This document shows positions 8,828 through 16,865 of a stretch of DNA of 64,000 bases, in pieces. The translations under genes and the position numbers were made by a program. The DNA is from Amycolatopsis pretoriensis (GTDB lineage: Bacteria > Actinomycetota > Actinomycetes > Mycobacteriales > Pseudonocardiaceae): the NCBI RefSeq assembly GCF_900107925.1, contig NZ_FNUJ01000003.1, positions 868,001 through 932,000 on the forward strand, written 5' to 3'. How positions within the stretch are numbered: the first letter of the stretch is position 1; each line of letters starts with the position of its first letter. The notes below the pieces were generated by a model that was given only the letters and a program-made list of their open reading frames with translations, was not told the DNA's origin and ran no database searches.

Positions 8828-10080
8828 CGTCGACAGAGGGCACGCGGGTTTCGCGGCGGAAGCTCTTCGGCCTGGCGGGCGCGGGGGTCGCGCTCGCCGG
8901 GGCGGGGGCCGCCGCCGGGATCGGGATCGACAAGGCGACGGGCAGCGCCGAGGCGGCGGTGAACACCGTCGGCTTCGACGGCGAGCACCAGGCCGGCATC
9001 GTCACGCCGACCCAGGCGAACTTGCACTTCGCGGCCCTCGACGTCACCACGAAGGACCGCGAGAAGCTGCGGCAGCTGCTGAAGACGTGGACCGACGCGG
9101 CCCGCCGGATGACGGCGGGCCAGGAGGTCGTGGCCGGCGGCGCGGTCGACGGCGGCCAGTACGCGCCGCCCGGCGACACCGGCGAGGCGCTCGACCTGCC
9201 GGCGTCGAACCTGACGCTGACCATCGGCTTCGGGCCGTCGCTGTTCGACGGCCGGTTCGGCCTGGCGGGCAAGCGCCCGGCGCAGCTGATCGACCTGCCG
9301 CTGTTCCCGAAGGACAAGCTCGACCCCGCCCGCAGCGGCGGCGACCTGTGCATCCAGGCCTGCGCGGACGACCCGCAGGTGGCGGTGCACGCGGTCCGCA
9401 ACCTGGTGCGCCTCGGCTTCGGCGTCACCGAGGTCCGCTGGTCGCAGCTCGGGTTCGGCCGCAGCTCGTCGACGTCCCGGGCGCAGGCGACGCCGCGGAA
9501 CCTGTTCGGTTTCAAGGACGGCACGAACAACATCAAGTCCGAGGACACGGACTTCCTGCGCGACCAGGTGTGGGCCGCGCCGGGTGACGGCCCGGCGTGG
9601 ATGACGGGCGGCTCGTTCCTGGTGGCGCGCCGGATCCGGATGCACATCGAGACGTGGGACCGCGAAACCCTCGAGGGCCAGCAGCAGATCGTCGGCCGCA
9701 CGAAGGGCACCGGCGCGCCGCTGGGCCAGACCGCGGAGTTCGACGAGCTGGACCTCGACGTCGGCGGCGCGGGCGGCGAGAAGGTGATCCCGGATGACGC
9801 CCACGTTCGGCTGGCCTCGCACCAGGCGCTGAACGGCGTCCGGATCCTGCGCCGCGGCTACAACTTCGTCGATGGCTCCGACGGCGTCGGGCACCTCGAG
9901 GCGGGGTTGTTCTTCCTGGCGTTCAACCGGGACACCCGCAAGCAGTACGTGCCGATGCAGCAGGCGCTGTCCTCGAAGGACGCGATGATGGAGTACGTCC
10001 AGCACACCGGTTCGGCGCACTTCGCCGTGCCGCCGGGTGTCTCGGGCACCGGCTACTGGGGCGAAGGGCTCTTCTCCTAG
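8824..10080 (+). CDS. efeB: EfeB deferrochelatase/DyP-type peroxidase, Tat-exported
   Basis: Haem peroxidase of the dye-decolourising family, 418 residues. The N-terminus has a twin-arginine signal (SRRKLFGLAGAGVAL) for folded export. Family motifs include FGFKDGTNNI (the GxxDG motif), the region DDAHVRLASHQ with the proximal haem His, and RRGYNF. In EfeUOB it oxidises ferrous iron and/or takes iron from haem outside the membrane. The GTG start overlaps the efeO stop by 4 bp. Its own stop overlaps the convergent methyltransferase stop by 3 bp, so no separate terminator fits between them. Confidence 0.95.
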   Translation: MTSTEGTRVSRRKLFGLAGAGVALAGAGAAAGIGIDKATGSAEAAVNTVGFDGEHQAGIVTPTQANLHFAALDVTTKDREKLRQLLKTWTDAARRMTAGQEVVAGGAVDGGQYAPPGDTGEALDLPASNLTLTIGFGPSLFDGRFGLAGKRPAQLIDLPLFPKDKLDPARSGGDLCIQACADDPQVAVHAVRNLVRLGFGVTEVRWSQLGFGRSSSTSRAQATPRNLFGFKDGTNNIKSEDTDFLRDQVWAAPGDGPAWMTGGSFLVARRIRMHIETWDRETLEGQQQIVGRTKGTGAPLGQTAEFDELDLDVGGAGGEKVIPDDAHVRLASHQALNGVRILRRGYNFVDGSDGVGHLEAGLFFLAFNRDTRKQYVPMQQALSSKDAMMEYVQHTGSAHFAVPPGVSGTGYWGEGLFS

Positions 10081-10787
10081 GCCGGCGGCTCGCCGCCGAT
10101 CGTCATCATCGTGTCGCCCCCACGCTGGAACTCGTAGCCCACCCGCCGGACGGTCGTGGGCAGCCCCGCCGCCGCCAGCTCGGCGCGGACCGCGGCCAGT
10201 TCCGGGTTCTCGGCCGAGCCCATCGGGACCAACGGGAACACGCGCACTTCCCGCCCGACCCTGGCGAGCTCGCGCAGGCTCGCCAGGTGGAACTCGCGGT
10301 CGTACCGGTCGGCGTAGCTGAACAGCAGGTGGGAACTGAGCACCAGGTCGAACTGCCCGTCCGCGAAGGGCAACTCGGGCAACGCGGCCTCGACGTAGTT
10401 CTCCGGGTGCGCGCCACGATCACGCGCGAAGAGCTCCACCGACCCGGTCCGCGCCCGGAGGTAGTGCTCCGGGTCGCGGAAGTACGTCCACACGTATTCG
10501 TCCGGGTTGGCCTGGTGGTAGGCGTACCCGCGGCGCAGGCTCTCCAGCGCCGTCGCCCGCACCTGCTCGACCGGGTGGGCGTACACCGGGTCGCACGCCA
10601 CCGCCGTGCCGCCCGCCGCGTTGACCTCCGCGGTGAAGCCGGCCGCGCCACCGGGGCAGTCGAGGAGGCGGCCGGCGAGGTCGCCGTCGGTGAGGGCGAA
10701 CATCCGCCGGTACTCGTCGAGCGAGCGGGAGCTGACGAGAATCGCGCCGATCCGGTTTTCCGGGCGGAATTCGTCCGTTTCGGGCAT
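10077..10787 (-). CDS. SAM-dependent class I methyltransferase
   Basis: Predicted cytoplasmic methyltransferase, 236 residues. The SAM-binding motif I is seen as LLDCPGGAAGFTAEV (about residues 43-57), with the acidic ribose-binding residue in VACDPVY. A later motif, FDLVLSSHLLF, corresponds to motif IV. The substrate is unknown. The ATG at 10787 has a Shine-Dalgarno (gaggag) 7 bp upstream, which decides against longer frame extensions. It is convergent with efeB (3-bp overlap) and divergent from the ABC importer genes. Confidence 0.85.
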   Translation of the reverse strand: MPETDEFRPENRIGAILVSSRSLDEYRRMFALTDGDLAGRLLDCPGGAAGFTAEVNAAGGTAVACDPVYAHPVEQVRATALESLRRGYAYHQANPDEYVWTYFRDPEHYLRARTGSVELFARDRGAHPENYVEAALPELPFADGQFDLVLSSHLLFSYADRYDREFHLASLRELARVGREVRVFPLVPMGSAENPELAAVRAELAAAGLPTTVRRVGYEFQRGGDTMMTIGGEPPA

Positions 10788-10893
10788 TTGTGACTCCTCG
10801 TCGCACTCGCCGCAGTGTCGGTTTATTTTCCCATTCCCGCCCGGTCGGCGGAGGAAAAACCGGTATTCTCCCACGCGGACCGAGGGAGGGAAC

Positions 10894-11877
10894 ATGCGCG
10901 CATTCCGGCGGTGGGTCACCGCCACAGTCACGGTCGTCGCCGTCGCCGCCCTGGGCGGGTGCGGCCTGCTCGGCGGGTCGGACGACGACGCCGGCGGCAA
11001 CGACAAGGTCGAGAAGGCCACCGTCAAGGTCGGCATCATCCCGCAGCTGATCGACATCGCCGGGTTCGAACGGGCACGCAGCGCCGGGTACTTCACCGCC
11101 GAAGGCCTGCAGGTCGAGCCGGTCACCATCAAGAGCGCCACCGAGGCGGTGCCCAAGCTGAAGACGGGCGAGCTGGACTTCGCCTTCGGCAACTGGACGT
11201 CGTTCCTCGCGGCCCAGGCGGAGGGCGCGGTCGACCTGCGGACGGTCGCGGACGGCCTGCAGGCGAAGGAAGGCATGACCGCGCTGGTCGCCATGCCGCA
11301 GTCGCCGATCAACTCGGCGAAGGACCTGCCGGGCAAGTCGGTCGGTGTCAACGCGCTGGTCGGCAACGTCACGCTCACGAGCAAGGCGGTCATCAAGGCC
11401 GCCGGAGCCGATCCCGGCCGGGTCCAGTTCAAGGTCATCCCGACCGCGAACGCGCTCACCGCCCTGCAGACCGGGCAGATCGACGTCATGTCGCTGCAGG
11501 AGCCGAACCTGACCATGGCCAAGCAGAAACTCGGCGCCAAGGTCGTGGCCGACCGGGCGACCGGGCCGGTCGCCAACTTCCCGATCAGCGGCTACGTCGC
11601 GCCCGCCGCCTTCGTCAAGGACAACCCGAAGACGGCCGACGCCTTCGCGCGCGCGATGGCCAAGGGCCAGGGCGACCTCGCCGACGGGCAAACGGTCCGG
11701 AAGACGCTGCAGGACTACGCCAAGATCGATCCGGGTGTCGCGAACGCGGTCGGCACCGGCGTCTTCCCCACCGCGGTCGACCGGGCCCGGCTGCAGACGG
11801 TCGCCGACCTGATGCTCACCTACGGCGATCTCAAGCAGAAGTTCGACGTCGGCCCGATGATCCGCCCGGCGCCGTAG
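10894..11877 (+). CDS. ABC transporter substrate-binding lipoprotein (SsuA/THI5-like)
   Basis: Extracytoplasmic solute receptor, 327 residues. It has a signal peptide with lipobox (ALGGC, Cys about residue 23) followed by a Gly/Asp linker. The SsuA/THI5-type fold is seen in KVGIIPQLIDIAGFERARSAGYFTAEGL and the later AANALTALQTGQIDVMSLQEP segment. Relatives bind sulfonates, nitrate/bicarbonate or pyrimidine precursors; the ligand here is not decided. It is followed 3 bp later by two permease genes. The Shine-Dalgarno gaggga stands close before the ATG at 10894. Confidence 0.9.
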   Translation: MRAFRRWVTATVTVVAVAALGGCGLLGGSDDDAGGNDKVEKATVKVGIIPQLIDIAGFERARSAGYFTAEGLQVEPVTIKSATEAVPKLKTGELDFAFGNWTSFLAAQAEGAVDLRTVADGLQAKEGMTALVAMPQSPINSAKDLPGKSVGVNALVGNVTLTSKAVIKAAGADPGRVQFKVIPTANALTALQTGQIDVMSLQEPNLTMAKQKLGAKVVADRATGPVANFPISGYVAPAAFVKDNPKTADAFARAMAKGQGDLADGQTVRKTLQDYAKIDPGVANAVGTGVFPTAVDRARLQTVADLMLTYGDLKQKFDVGPMIRPAP

Positions 11878-11880
11878 GTC

Positions 11881-12642
11881 GTGCGCCGGTTCCTCCGCCG
11901 CCTCGCCGGAGTGGCTGTGCTCCTCCTCTGCTGGGAGGGGTTCAGCCGGTCCGGCGCGCTCCGGCGGGAGTACTTCCCGCCGCCCTCCGAGGTCGTCGTC
12001 GCGCTGGTCCGGATGCTCGGCGAGCCCGAGTTCCTGCTCGACCTGGTCGCGACGCTCCTCGCCTGGCTGATCGCGGTGGGCGTCGCCGTGCTGATCGCCG
12101 TTCCCGGCGGCCTGCTGCTGGGCAGCATCCCGTTGGTGCGCACGGCGATCGGCGCGGTGATCGAGTTCCTGCGGCCGATCCCGGCGATCATGTGGTTCCC
12201 GCTGTTCTCCATCATCCTCGTGGACGGAGCGCAGACCAAGATCACGCTCGCCGCGTACTCGGCGATCTGGCCGATCCTGTTCAACATCGTCTACGCGCTC
12301 GGCGAGGTCGAGCGCGGGTACGTCGAGACCGCGCGGTCCTTCGGGCTCGGCAGGTGGTCGATCCTCCTGTGGGTCAAGCTGCCCGACGTGGTGCCGTTCG
12401 CGATCACCAGCCTGCGCATCGCGGCGACCTTCGCACTGCTGGTGGTGGTGTCGACGGAGCTGGTGTTCGGCGGGGAACGCGGCATCGGGATCTACGTCGT
12501 CCGCTACGGCGAGGAGAGCGGCAGGATGGACGTCGTGCTGGCCGGCGCCGTGCTCGCCGGGATCATCGGCTACCTCAGCAACAGCGGTTTCGCCGCTCTG
12601 CAACGGAAGTTCGTCGCCTGGGCGCCGGGGGAACCGCGATGA
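11881..12642 (+). CDS. ABC transporter permease (SsuC/TauC family), first subunit
   Basis: Inner-membrane permease, 253 residues, GTG start 3 bp after the binding-protein gene. About six hydrophobic segments. The EAA loop that contacts the ATPase is present as VETARSFGLGRWSILLWVKLPDVVPFAITSLRIA. It pairs with the next permease to form a heterodimeric channel; the two differ enough that this is not a simple recent duplication. No ATPase gene is found next to them. Confidence 0.9.
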   Translation: MRRFLRRLAGVAVLLLCWEGFSRSGALRREYFPPPSEVVVALVRMLGEPEFLLDLVATLLAWLIAVGVAVLIAVPGGLLLGSIPLVRTAIGAVIEFLRPIPAIMWFPLFSIILVDGAQTKITLAAYSAIWPILFNIVYALGEVERGYVETARSFGLGRWSILLWVKLPDVVPFAITSLRIAATFALLVVVSTELVFGGERGIGIYVVRYGEESGRMDVVLAGAVLAGIIGYLSNSGFAALQRKFVAWAPGEPR

Positions 12643-13457
12643 CCGGGCGGACGGAGGCACCGGCCCGCCTCGTGTCCGGGGTCGTCCGGCGGTGGGCGGT
12701 GTTCGCCTGCTGCCTGCTCGGGTGGCAGGCGCTGACGGCGTACTTCGACGACGCGTACTTCCCGACTCCGGTCGAGATCGCCGCGAAGATGCACGAACTG
12801 TGGTTCTCCGGTCCGGCGAACCACCTGTTCCTGACGACGGTGGCGATCGAGAACGTCGTGCCGAGCCTGGGCCGGTTGCTGACCGGCTGGCTCATCGGGA
12901 GCGCGATCGGCGGCTCGCTCGGTCTCGCGCTGGGCCGCTCCCGCACCGGGCTCGACTACGCCGACGCGATCATCAACTTCGGCCGCGCGCTGCCCGCCCC
13001 CGCGTTGCTCCCGGTTTTCCTGGTGCTGTTCAAGATCGGCACCCCCGTTCAGCTGGCGACGATCGTGTCCGGCGTGGTATGGCCGGTGCTGCTGAACACC
13101 GTCCAGGGCGCGCAGTCGGTGGAACCGGTCATGGTCGACACGGCACGGGCGTTCGGCATCGGGCGGGCGCGGCTGCTGTTCACCGTCGTCCTCCCGGCGT
13201 CGCTGCCCAAGATCTTCTCCGGCATGCGGATCGCGCTCGGCCTGTCCCTGGTGCTCATGGTGATTTCCGAGCTGGTCGGCGCCACGAACGGGATCGGCTA
13301 CCGGTTCCTGCTCGCCAGCCAGAGCTTCGACCTGGCCGCGGTGTGGGCGTGGATCGCCTTGGTCGGCATCCTCGGCAACGTGGTGAACTGGCTGTTCCTG
13401 GTGCTGGAGAACCGGGTCCTCGGCCGGCACCGCACGCTGGTCGCCGGAGCCGGCTAG
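12639..13457 (+). CDS. ABC transporter permease (SsuC/TauC family), second subunit
   Basis: Second permease, 272 residues, its ATG overlapping the previous stop (ATGA). Six hydrophobic segments and the EAA loop VDTARAFGIGRARLLFTVVLPASLPKIFSGMRIA are visible. With the preceding permease and the lipoprotein it makes a sulfonate/nitrate-type importer lacking a local ATPase. Its stop overlaps the convergent KTSC gene by 4 bp. Confidence 0.9.
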   Translation: MTGRTEAPARLVSGVVRRWAVFACCLLGWQALTAYFDDAYFPTPVEIAAKMHELWFSGPANHLFLTTVAIENVVPSLGRLLTGWLIGSAIGGSLGLALGRSRTGLDYADAIINFGRALPAPALLPVFLVLFKIGTPVQLATIVSGVVWPVLLNTVQGAQSVEPVMVDTARAFGIGRARLLFTVVLPASLPKIFSGMRIALGLSLVLMVISELVGATNGIGYRFLLASQSFDLAAVWAWIALVGILGNVVNWLFLVLENRVLGRHRTLVAGAG

Positions 13458-13681
13458 TCCACCTGTTCCGTCGGGTACTTGTCCCGGATGCGCGTGTTGA
13501 AGAACCGCCCGTGGCTCGGCGACGCCATCAGGTCGCGGTGCACGGACTCCGGCACCAGCCGGTACCGGTAGACGCTCTCGTTCACGAACTCGATCTCCAG
13601 GAGGTGCTCCTCCCGGTCGTAGCCGATCGACGCGATCGTCGACGAGCTCACGGCGTGGCGGCGCATGTCACTCATTATCAC
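13454..13681 (-). CDS. KTSC domain-containing small protein
   Basis: Small protein, 75 residues, of the KTSC family. It shows the typical core: SSSTIASIGYDREEHLLEIEFVNESVYRYRLVPESVHRDLMASPSHGRFFNTRIRDKY is described here only by its landmarks, the Ser-Ser-Thr-Ile start, the Tyr-Arg-Tyr strand and the Gly-Arg-Phe-Phe-Asn end. KTSC domains are often fused to lysyl-tRNA synthetase or stand alone, and their role is unclear. The start may be the Met at codon 1 or codon 4. It is divergent from the TetR gene, with the operator palindrome between them. Confidence 0.85.
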   Translation of the reverse strand: MIMSDMRRHAVSSSTIASIGYDREEHLLEIEFVNESVYRYRLVPESVHRDLMASPSHGRFFNTRIRDKYPTEQVD

Positions 13682-13685
13682 CTTG

Positions 13686-13700
13686 CCTAAAGCCTTTAGG
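13686..13700. promoter_or_regulatory. Palindromic operator between KTSC and TetR genes
   Basis: Perfect 15-bp palindrome CCTAAAGCCTTTAGG (7-bp arms around one central base) in the 49-bp divergent gap. A further half site, GGCTTTAGG, lies just before the ribosome-binding site of the TetR gene at about 13713. The placement suggests an operator for the adjacent TetR regulator, acting on both genes. Confidence 0.6.
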
Positions 13701-13730
13701 TAGATCTATGTTGGCTTTAGGAGGTGGCCG

Positions 13731-14300
13731 ATGGTTCGCGTCGGGTTGACGACCGAACGGCTGGTGCGGGCGGGCGCCGAACTGGCCGACGAGCTCGGCT
13801 TCGACCGGGTGACGCCGTCGGAGCTGGCGCGCCGGTTCGACGTCCAGGTCGCGAGCCTGTATTCGCACGTCAAAAACGCGCACGACCTGCGGACGCGGAT
13901 CGCGCTGCTGGCGCTGGAAGAGCTCGCCGACCGGGCGGCCGAAGCGCTGGCCGGCCGGTCCGGGCGGGACGCGCTGATCGCGTTCGCCGACGTCCACCGC
14001 GACTACGCCCGGGAGCACCCCGGCCGGTTCGCCGCGGCGCAGCTGCGGCTCGACGCCGAAACCGCGGCGGCGAGCGCGGGCGTGCGGCACGCGGAGCTGA
14101 TGCGCGCGGTCCTGCGTGGCTACGACCTGACCGGGCCGGACCAGACGCACGCCGTCCGGCTGCTGGGCAGCTTCGTCCGCGGGTTCGTCGCCCTCGAAGC
14201 CGACGGCGGCTTCGACCACAGCCCGCCCGCGGCGCCCCAGAGCTGGACGCGCCTCCTCGACGTCCTCGATTCCCTTCTCCGCGATTGGCCCGGTTCATGA
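13731..14300 (+). CDS. TetR family regulator (WHG-type C-terminal domain)
   Basis: DNA-binding regulator, 189 residues. The N-terminal helix-turn-helix (about 8-52) reads as RAGAELADELGFDRVTPSELARRFDVQVASLYSHVKN by landmarks. The C-terminal ligand domain resembles the TetR_C_33/WHG group (HPGRFAAAQLRLD and LLGSFVRGFVALEADGGF). Its stop overlaps the start of the SGNH hydrolase (ATGA), so the two are likely co-translated. The palindrome at 13686-13700 is the likely operator, giving autoregulation. The ATG at 13731 has aggaggtg just upstream. Confidence 0.9.
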   Translation: MVRVGLTTERLVRAGAELADELGFDRVTPSELARRFDVQVASLYSHVKNAHDLRTRIALLALEELADRAAEALAGRSGRDALIAFADVHRDYAREHPGRFAAAQLRLDAETAAASAGVRHAELMRAVLRGYDLTGPDQTHAVRLLGSFVRGFVALEADGGFDHSPPAAPQSWTRLLDVLDSLLRDWPGS

Positions 14301-15358
14301 TCACCACCCCGCTGACCGACCTCGTCCGAGGCGCCCTCGAACTCGAAGAGACCCCGCGCGGCCTGGTCCCGCACCGGCTGCCGGCCCGCGCGCGGGCGCA
14401 GAACACCGACCCGCGGCTCGCGATGGCCGAAGCCCAGCCCGCGGGCGTCCGGGTGCGGTTCCGCACGACGGCCCGCGTGATCGAACTCGACACGGTGGCG
14501 ACGAAGGTCGAGTACCCGGGCGCGCCGCCGCGCCCCGACGGCGTCTACGACCTGCTGGTGGACGGCAAGCTCGCCGCCCAGGCGACCGCGCCCGCCGGCG
14601 TGCGGTTCGCGGACCTGCCCGGGCACGACAAGGACGTCGAGATCTGGTTGCCGCACAACGAATTGACGACGTTGGTCGCGTTGCGCACGGACGCGCCGGT
14701 GACGCCCGCGTCCCGGGCGGACCGCGTGTGGCTGCACCACGGCAGTTCGATCAGCCAGGGTTCCAACGCGGCGAGCCCGTCGACGACGTGGACGGCGCTG
14801 ACCGCGCTTTCGGCCGGGGTCGAGCTGGTCAACCTGGGCTTCAGCGGGAACGCGCTGCTGGACCCGTTCACCGCCCGCGCGCTGCGCGACACCCCGGCGG
14901 ACGTGGTCAGCGTGAAGCTCGGCATCAACGTCGTCAACGCGGACCTGATGCGGCTGCGCGCGTTCGGCCCGGCGGTGCACGGCTTCCTCGACACGATCCG
15001 CGACGGCCACCCGTCGACGCCGCTGCTCGTCGTTTCGCCGTTGTACACCCCGATCCACGAGCAGACGCCGGGCCCCGGCGACTTCGACCACGAGGCACTG
15101 GCGGCGGGAGTCGTGCGCTTCCGGGCGACCGGCGAACCGGGCGAGGGGAAGCTGACGCTGGAAGTGGTCCGCGAGGCGCTGGCGGAGATCGTGGCGCAGC
15201 GCGCGGACCCGGCGTTGCACTACGTGGACGGGCTGTCATTGTACGGACCCGACGACTACGCCGAGTTCCCGCTGCCGGACGAGCTCCACCCGGACGGCGC
15301 GGCGCACCAGCGGATCGCCTCGCGGTTCGCGCCGTGGCTTGACTTCAACCTCTCTTGA
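14297..15358 (+). CDS. SGNH/GDSL hydrolase (lipase/esterase fold)
   Basis: Predicted ester hydrolase, 353 residues. An N-terminal beta-rich domain (about 1-140, the accessory domain found in GDSL_2/SGNH proteins) precedes the SGNH domain. Block I appears as WLHHGSSISQGSN with the nucleophile Ser, block II as NLGFSGNALL with Gly/Asn oxyanion residues, and the catalytic Asp/His as PDELHPDGAAHQRIA. No signal peptide is seen, so a cytoplasmic place is likely. It is co-translated with the upstream TetR gene, which probably controls it. The substrate is unknown. Confidence 0.88.
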   Translation: MITTPLTDLVRGALELEETPRGLVPHRLPARARAQNTDPRLAMAEAQPAGVRVRFRTTARVIELDTVATKVEYPGAPPRPDGVYDLLVDGKLAAQATAPAGVRFADLPGHDKDVEIWLPHNELTTLVALRTDAPVTPASRADRVWLHHGSSISQGSNAASPSTTWTALTALSAGVELVNLGFSGNALLDPFTARALRDTPADVVSVKLGINVVNADLMRLRAFGPAVHGFLDTIRDGHPSTPLLVVSPLYTPIHEQTPGPGDFDHEALAAGVVRFRATGEPGEGKLTLEVVREALAEIVAQRADPALHYVDGLSLYGPDDYAEFPLPDELHPDGAAHQRIASRFAPWLDFNLS

Positions 15359-15369
15359 AGTTGAAGGCT
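15339..15369 (+). promoter_or_regulatory. MerR-type promoter/operator before the F420/FMN-type oxidoreductase
   Basis: A -35-like TTGACT at 15339-15344 is followed by the inverted repeat ACTTCAA-N6-TTGAAGT (15342-15348 and 15355-15361). A -10-like element lies near 15364-15369, giving a long 19-bp spacer typical of MerR/SoxR-activated promoters. The start codon at 15376 would then be almost at the transcription start (leaderless). The SGNH-hydrolase stop codon lies inside the operator. The -10 match is weak, and no MerR gene is in the window. Confidence 0.5.
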
Positions 15370-15375
15370 GGTGGC

Positions 15376-15786
15376 ATGTTCACCGAAGCAGAGCTCGAGT
15401 ACCTCGACGCCCAGCCGCTGGGCCGGCTGGCGACCCAGCAGCCGAACGGAACCCTGCAGGTCAACCCGGTCGGCTTCCGGTACAACCCGGACGAGAAGAC
15501 GATCGACGTCACCGGCCACAACCTGAGTGGCAGCAAGAAGTTCCGCAACCTCAGGGAGAACGACCGGGTGGCGTTCGTCGTCGACGACCAGCCGCAGACG
15601 AACCCGTGGCGCGTGCGCTGCCTGGAGATCCGCGGCCGCGCCGAGGCGCTGACCGGGGTGAACATCCCGGACAACCACTTCGACGACGCCGTGATCCGGA
15701 TCCACCCGGAGCGGATCCTGGCCTTCGGGGTCGAGGACTGGGACCGGGAGCCGCTGGAGCTGGAGACGAACATCCGCAACGTGTGA
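15376..15786 (+). CDS. PPOX-class F420-dependent (or FMN) oxidoreductase
   Basis: Small split-barrel flavin/deazaflavin protein, 136 residues. It starts MFTEAELEYLDAQPLGRLATQQPNGTLQV by landmarks; the LGRLAT...NPVGFRYNP pattern is typical of the pyridoxamine 5'-phosphate oxidase-like F420 family in actinobacteria (TIGR03618/Rv1155-like group). It has a conserved RCLEIRGRAEAL strand. The ATG at 15376 is preferred over the Met at 15355, because the latter lies inside the inverted-repeat operator. A hairpin terminator follows. Confidence 0.85.
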   Translation: MFTEAELEYLDAQPLGRLATQQPNGTLQVNPVGFRYNPDEKTIDVTGHNLSGSKKFRNLRENDRVAFVVDDQPQTNPWRVRCLEIRGRAEALTGVNIPDNHFDDAVIRIHPERILAFGVEDWDREPLELETNIRNV

Positions 15787-15789
15787 CGC

Positions 15790-15820
15790 CGGTGGGGCGC
15801 CGGGGTCCGGCGCCCCACCG
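15790..15820. terminator. Bidirectional hairpin terminator
   Basis: Perfect 14-bp stem (CGGTGGGGCGCCGG and its complement) with a 3-base loop, placed between two convergent genes. There is no U-tract, as is usual in GC-rich actinomycetes. Confidence 0.8.
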
Positions 15821-15822
15821 GG

Positions 15823-16230
15823 TCAGCCGGCCACGCACCCGGACCGGGTGCAGCGCTGCTGGTCGAATTCGTGGTGGTACTGGTCGGAGAAGTTGAGGTA
15901 GATCGTGTTCACGCCACCGGGCACGTTGATGGTCAGCGAATCCGAGAACGGCGTGTCGACCCCGGGGAAGGTTGCCCAGCACGGGGTGTCGGGCGTGCTG
16001 GTGCCGCCGTTGATCCCCCAGAAGCAGACCTGCCGGAACCCGCTGACGGCGTGGATCGTGCCGGACACCCCCGCCGTGCGGCCGTCGCCCCACGCGATCG
16101 TTCCGACCGCCTTGCTGGCGCCGTAGGTGAGCTGCCAGTGCGTGGTGGTCGCCGCTTCGGCCGCGGTCGTCGCGGTGAGGAGGGTGCCGGCCACCGCGAC
16201 GGTGGCCAGCAGTGCTCGGAGAACGCGCAT
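15823..16230 (-). CDS. Secreted small protein of unknown function
   Basis: Predicted exported protein, 135 residues, with a clear Sec signal peptide (basic start MRVLR, hydrophobic core, Ala-rich cleavage region ending near AAEAA, about residue 26). The mature part is beta-rich, with VGTIAWGDGRTAGVSGTIHAV and four Cys residues in two close pairs (VCFWG, PCWATF and RCTRSGC), which suggests disulfides. I do not recognise a family. It lies 71 bp downstream of the sigma/anti-sigma/ABC operon on the same strand and could be its last gene or a separate unit. Confidence 0.75.
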   Translation of the reverse strand: MRVLRALLATVAVAGTLLTATTAAEAATTTHWQLTYGASKAVGTIAWGDGRTAGVSGTIHAVSGFRQVCFWGINGGTSTPDTPCWATFPGVDTPFSDSLTINVPGGVNTIYLNFSDQYHHEFDQQRCTRSGCVAG

Positions 16231-16301
16231 GAAGGTTCCTTCCCAGTCGGCGGAAGTGCCGCCCCCTCCACGCGCGGACCCCGCTTCCGGTTGAGCCCGG
16301 G

Positions 16302-16865
16302 CTAGCGACGACCTCCCCAGACCGTGTACGTCGCCGCTCCCGCGCACGCCGCAATCAGCGCCGTCCAGGTGGCCGCCGGTGTCCCCGCCGGCTGCACCAT
16401 CCACGTCACGACCCGGCTCGTCGTCGTGTCGTCGTCCGGGATGAAAGGCGTGATCGCCGCCCACAGCAGCGGGAGCGTCCAGCCGAACTGGCCACCCGCG
16501 ATCGTCGCCGCCAACCCCGCCAGCCCCAGCAGACCCGCCGCGTCGCGCAGGATGATCTCTGTGGCGACGGTCGTCGCACCCAGCTGCTGGAACGCCAGCA
16601 CCGTGCCCCCCGCCGCCAGGCCGATCAGCGCCAGGTGCGCGAAGCGGCGGACCGGCCACGGCAGCGCCGCCGTTCGGTCGAGGTCCGGGTCCTGGCCGCT
16701 GAGGCCGATCGCGGCCACCGCGATGCCCGCTGTCAGCGTCAGCACGACCGGGACCGGCGACCACCACCCGCGCGCCAGGAACCACAGCCCGGCGGTGACG
16801 AGCAGCAGTGCCGTGACCGCCGCCGGGAGCTGGCGCGAGCGCGCGTAGAGCGTCGCCCACCTCAT
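16302..16865 (-). CDS. Multi-span membrane protein at the end of the sigma/ABC operon
   Basis: Integral membrane protein, 187 residues, about five hydrophobic segments (for example LPAAVTALLLVTAGLWFLA and VPVVLTLTAGIAVAAIGL). No enzymatic motif is seen. Its ATG overlaps the stop of the upstream ABC permease (ATGA), so it is likely translated with it and works in the same membrane complex. The frame stays open upstream to 17021, but that part is a shadow of the permease gene. Confidence 0.8.
   Translation of the reverse strand: MRWATLYARSRQLPAAVTALLLVTAGLWFLARGWWSPVPVVLTLTAGIAVAAIGLSGQDPDLDRTAALPWPVRRFAHLALIGLAAGGTVLAFQQLGATTVATEIILRDAAGLLGLAGLAATIAGGQFGWTLPLLWAAITPFIPDDDTTTSRVVTWMVQPAGTPAATWTALIAACAGAATYTVWGGRR

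Noticed and set aside
10606..10893. Extended start of the substrate-binding protein
   Set aside because: The upstream part lies within the divergent methyltransferase gene and lacks a signal peptide; the ATG at 10894 restores the lipoprotein signal.
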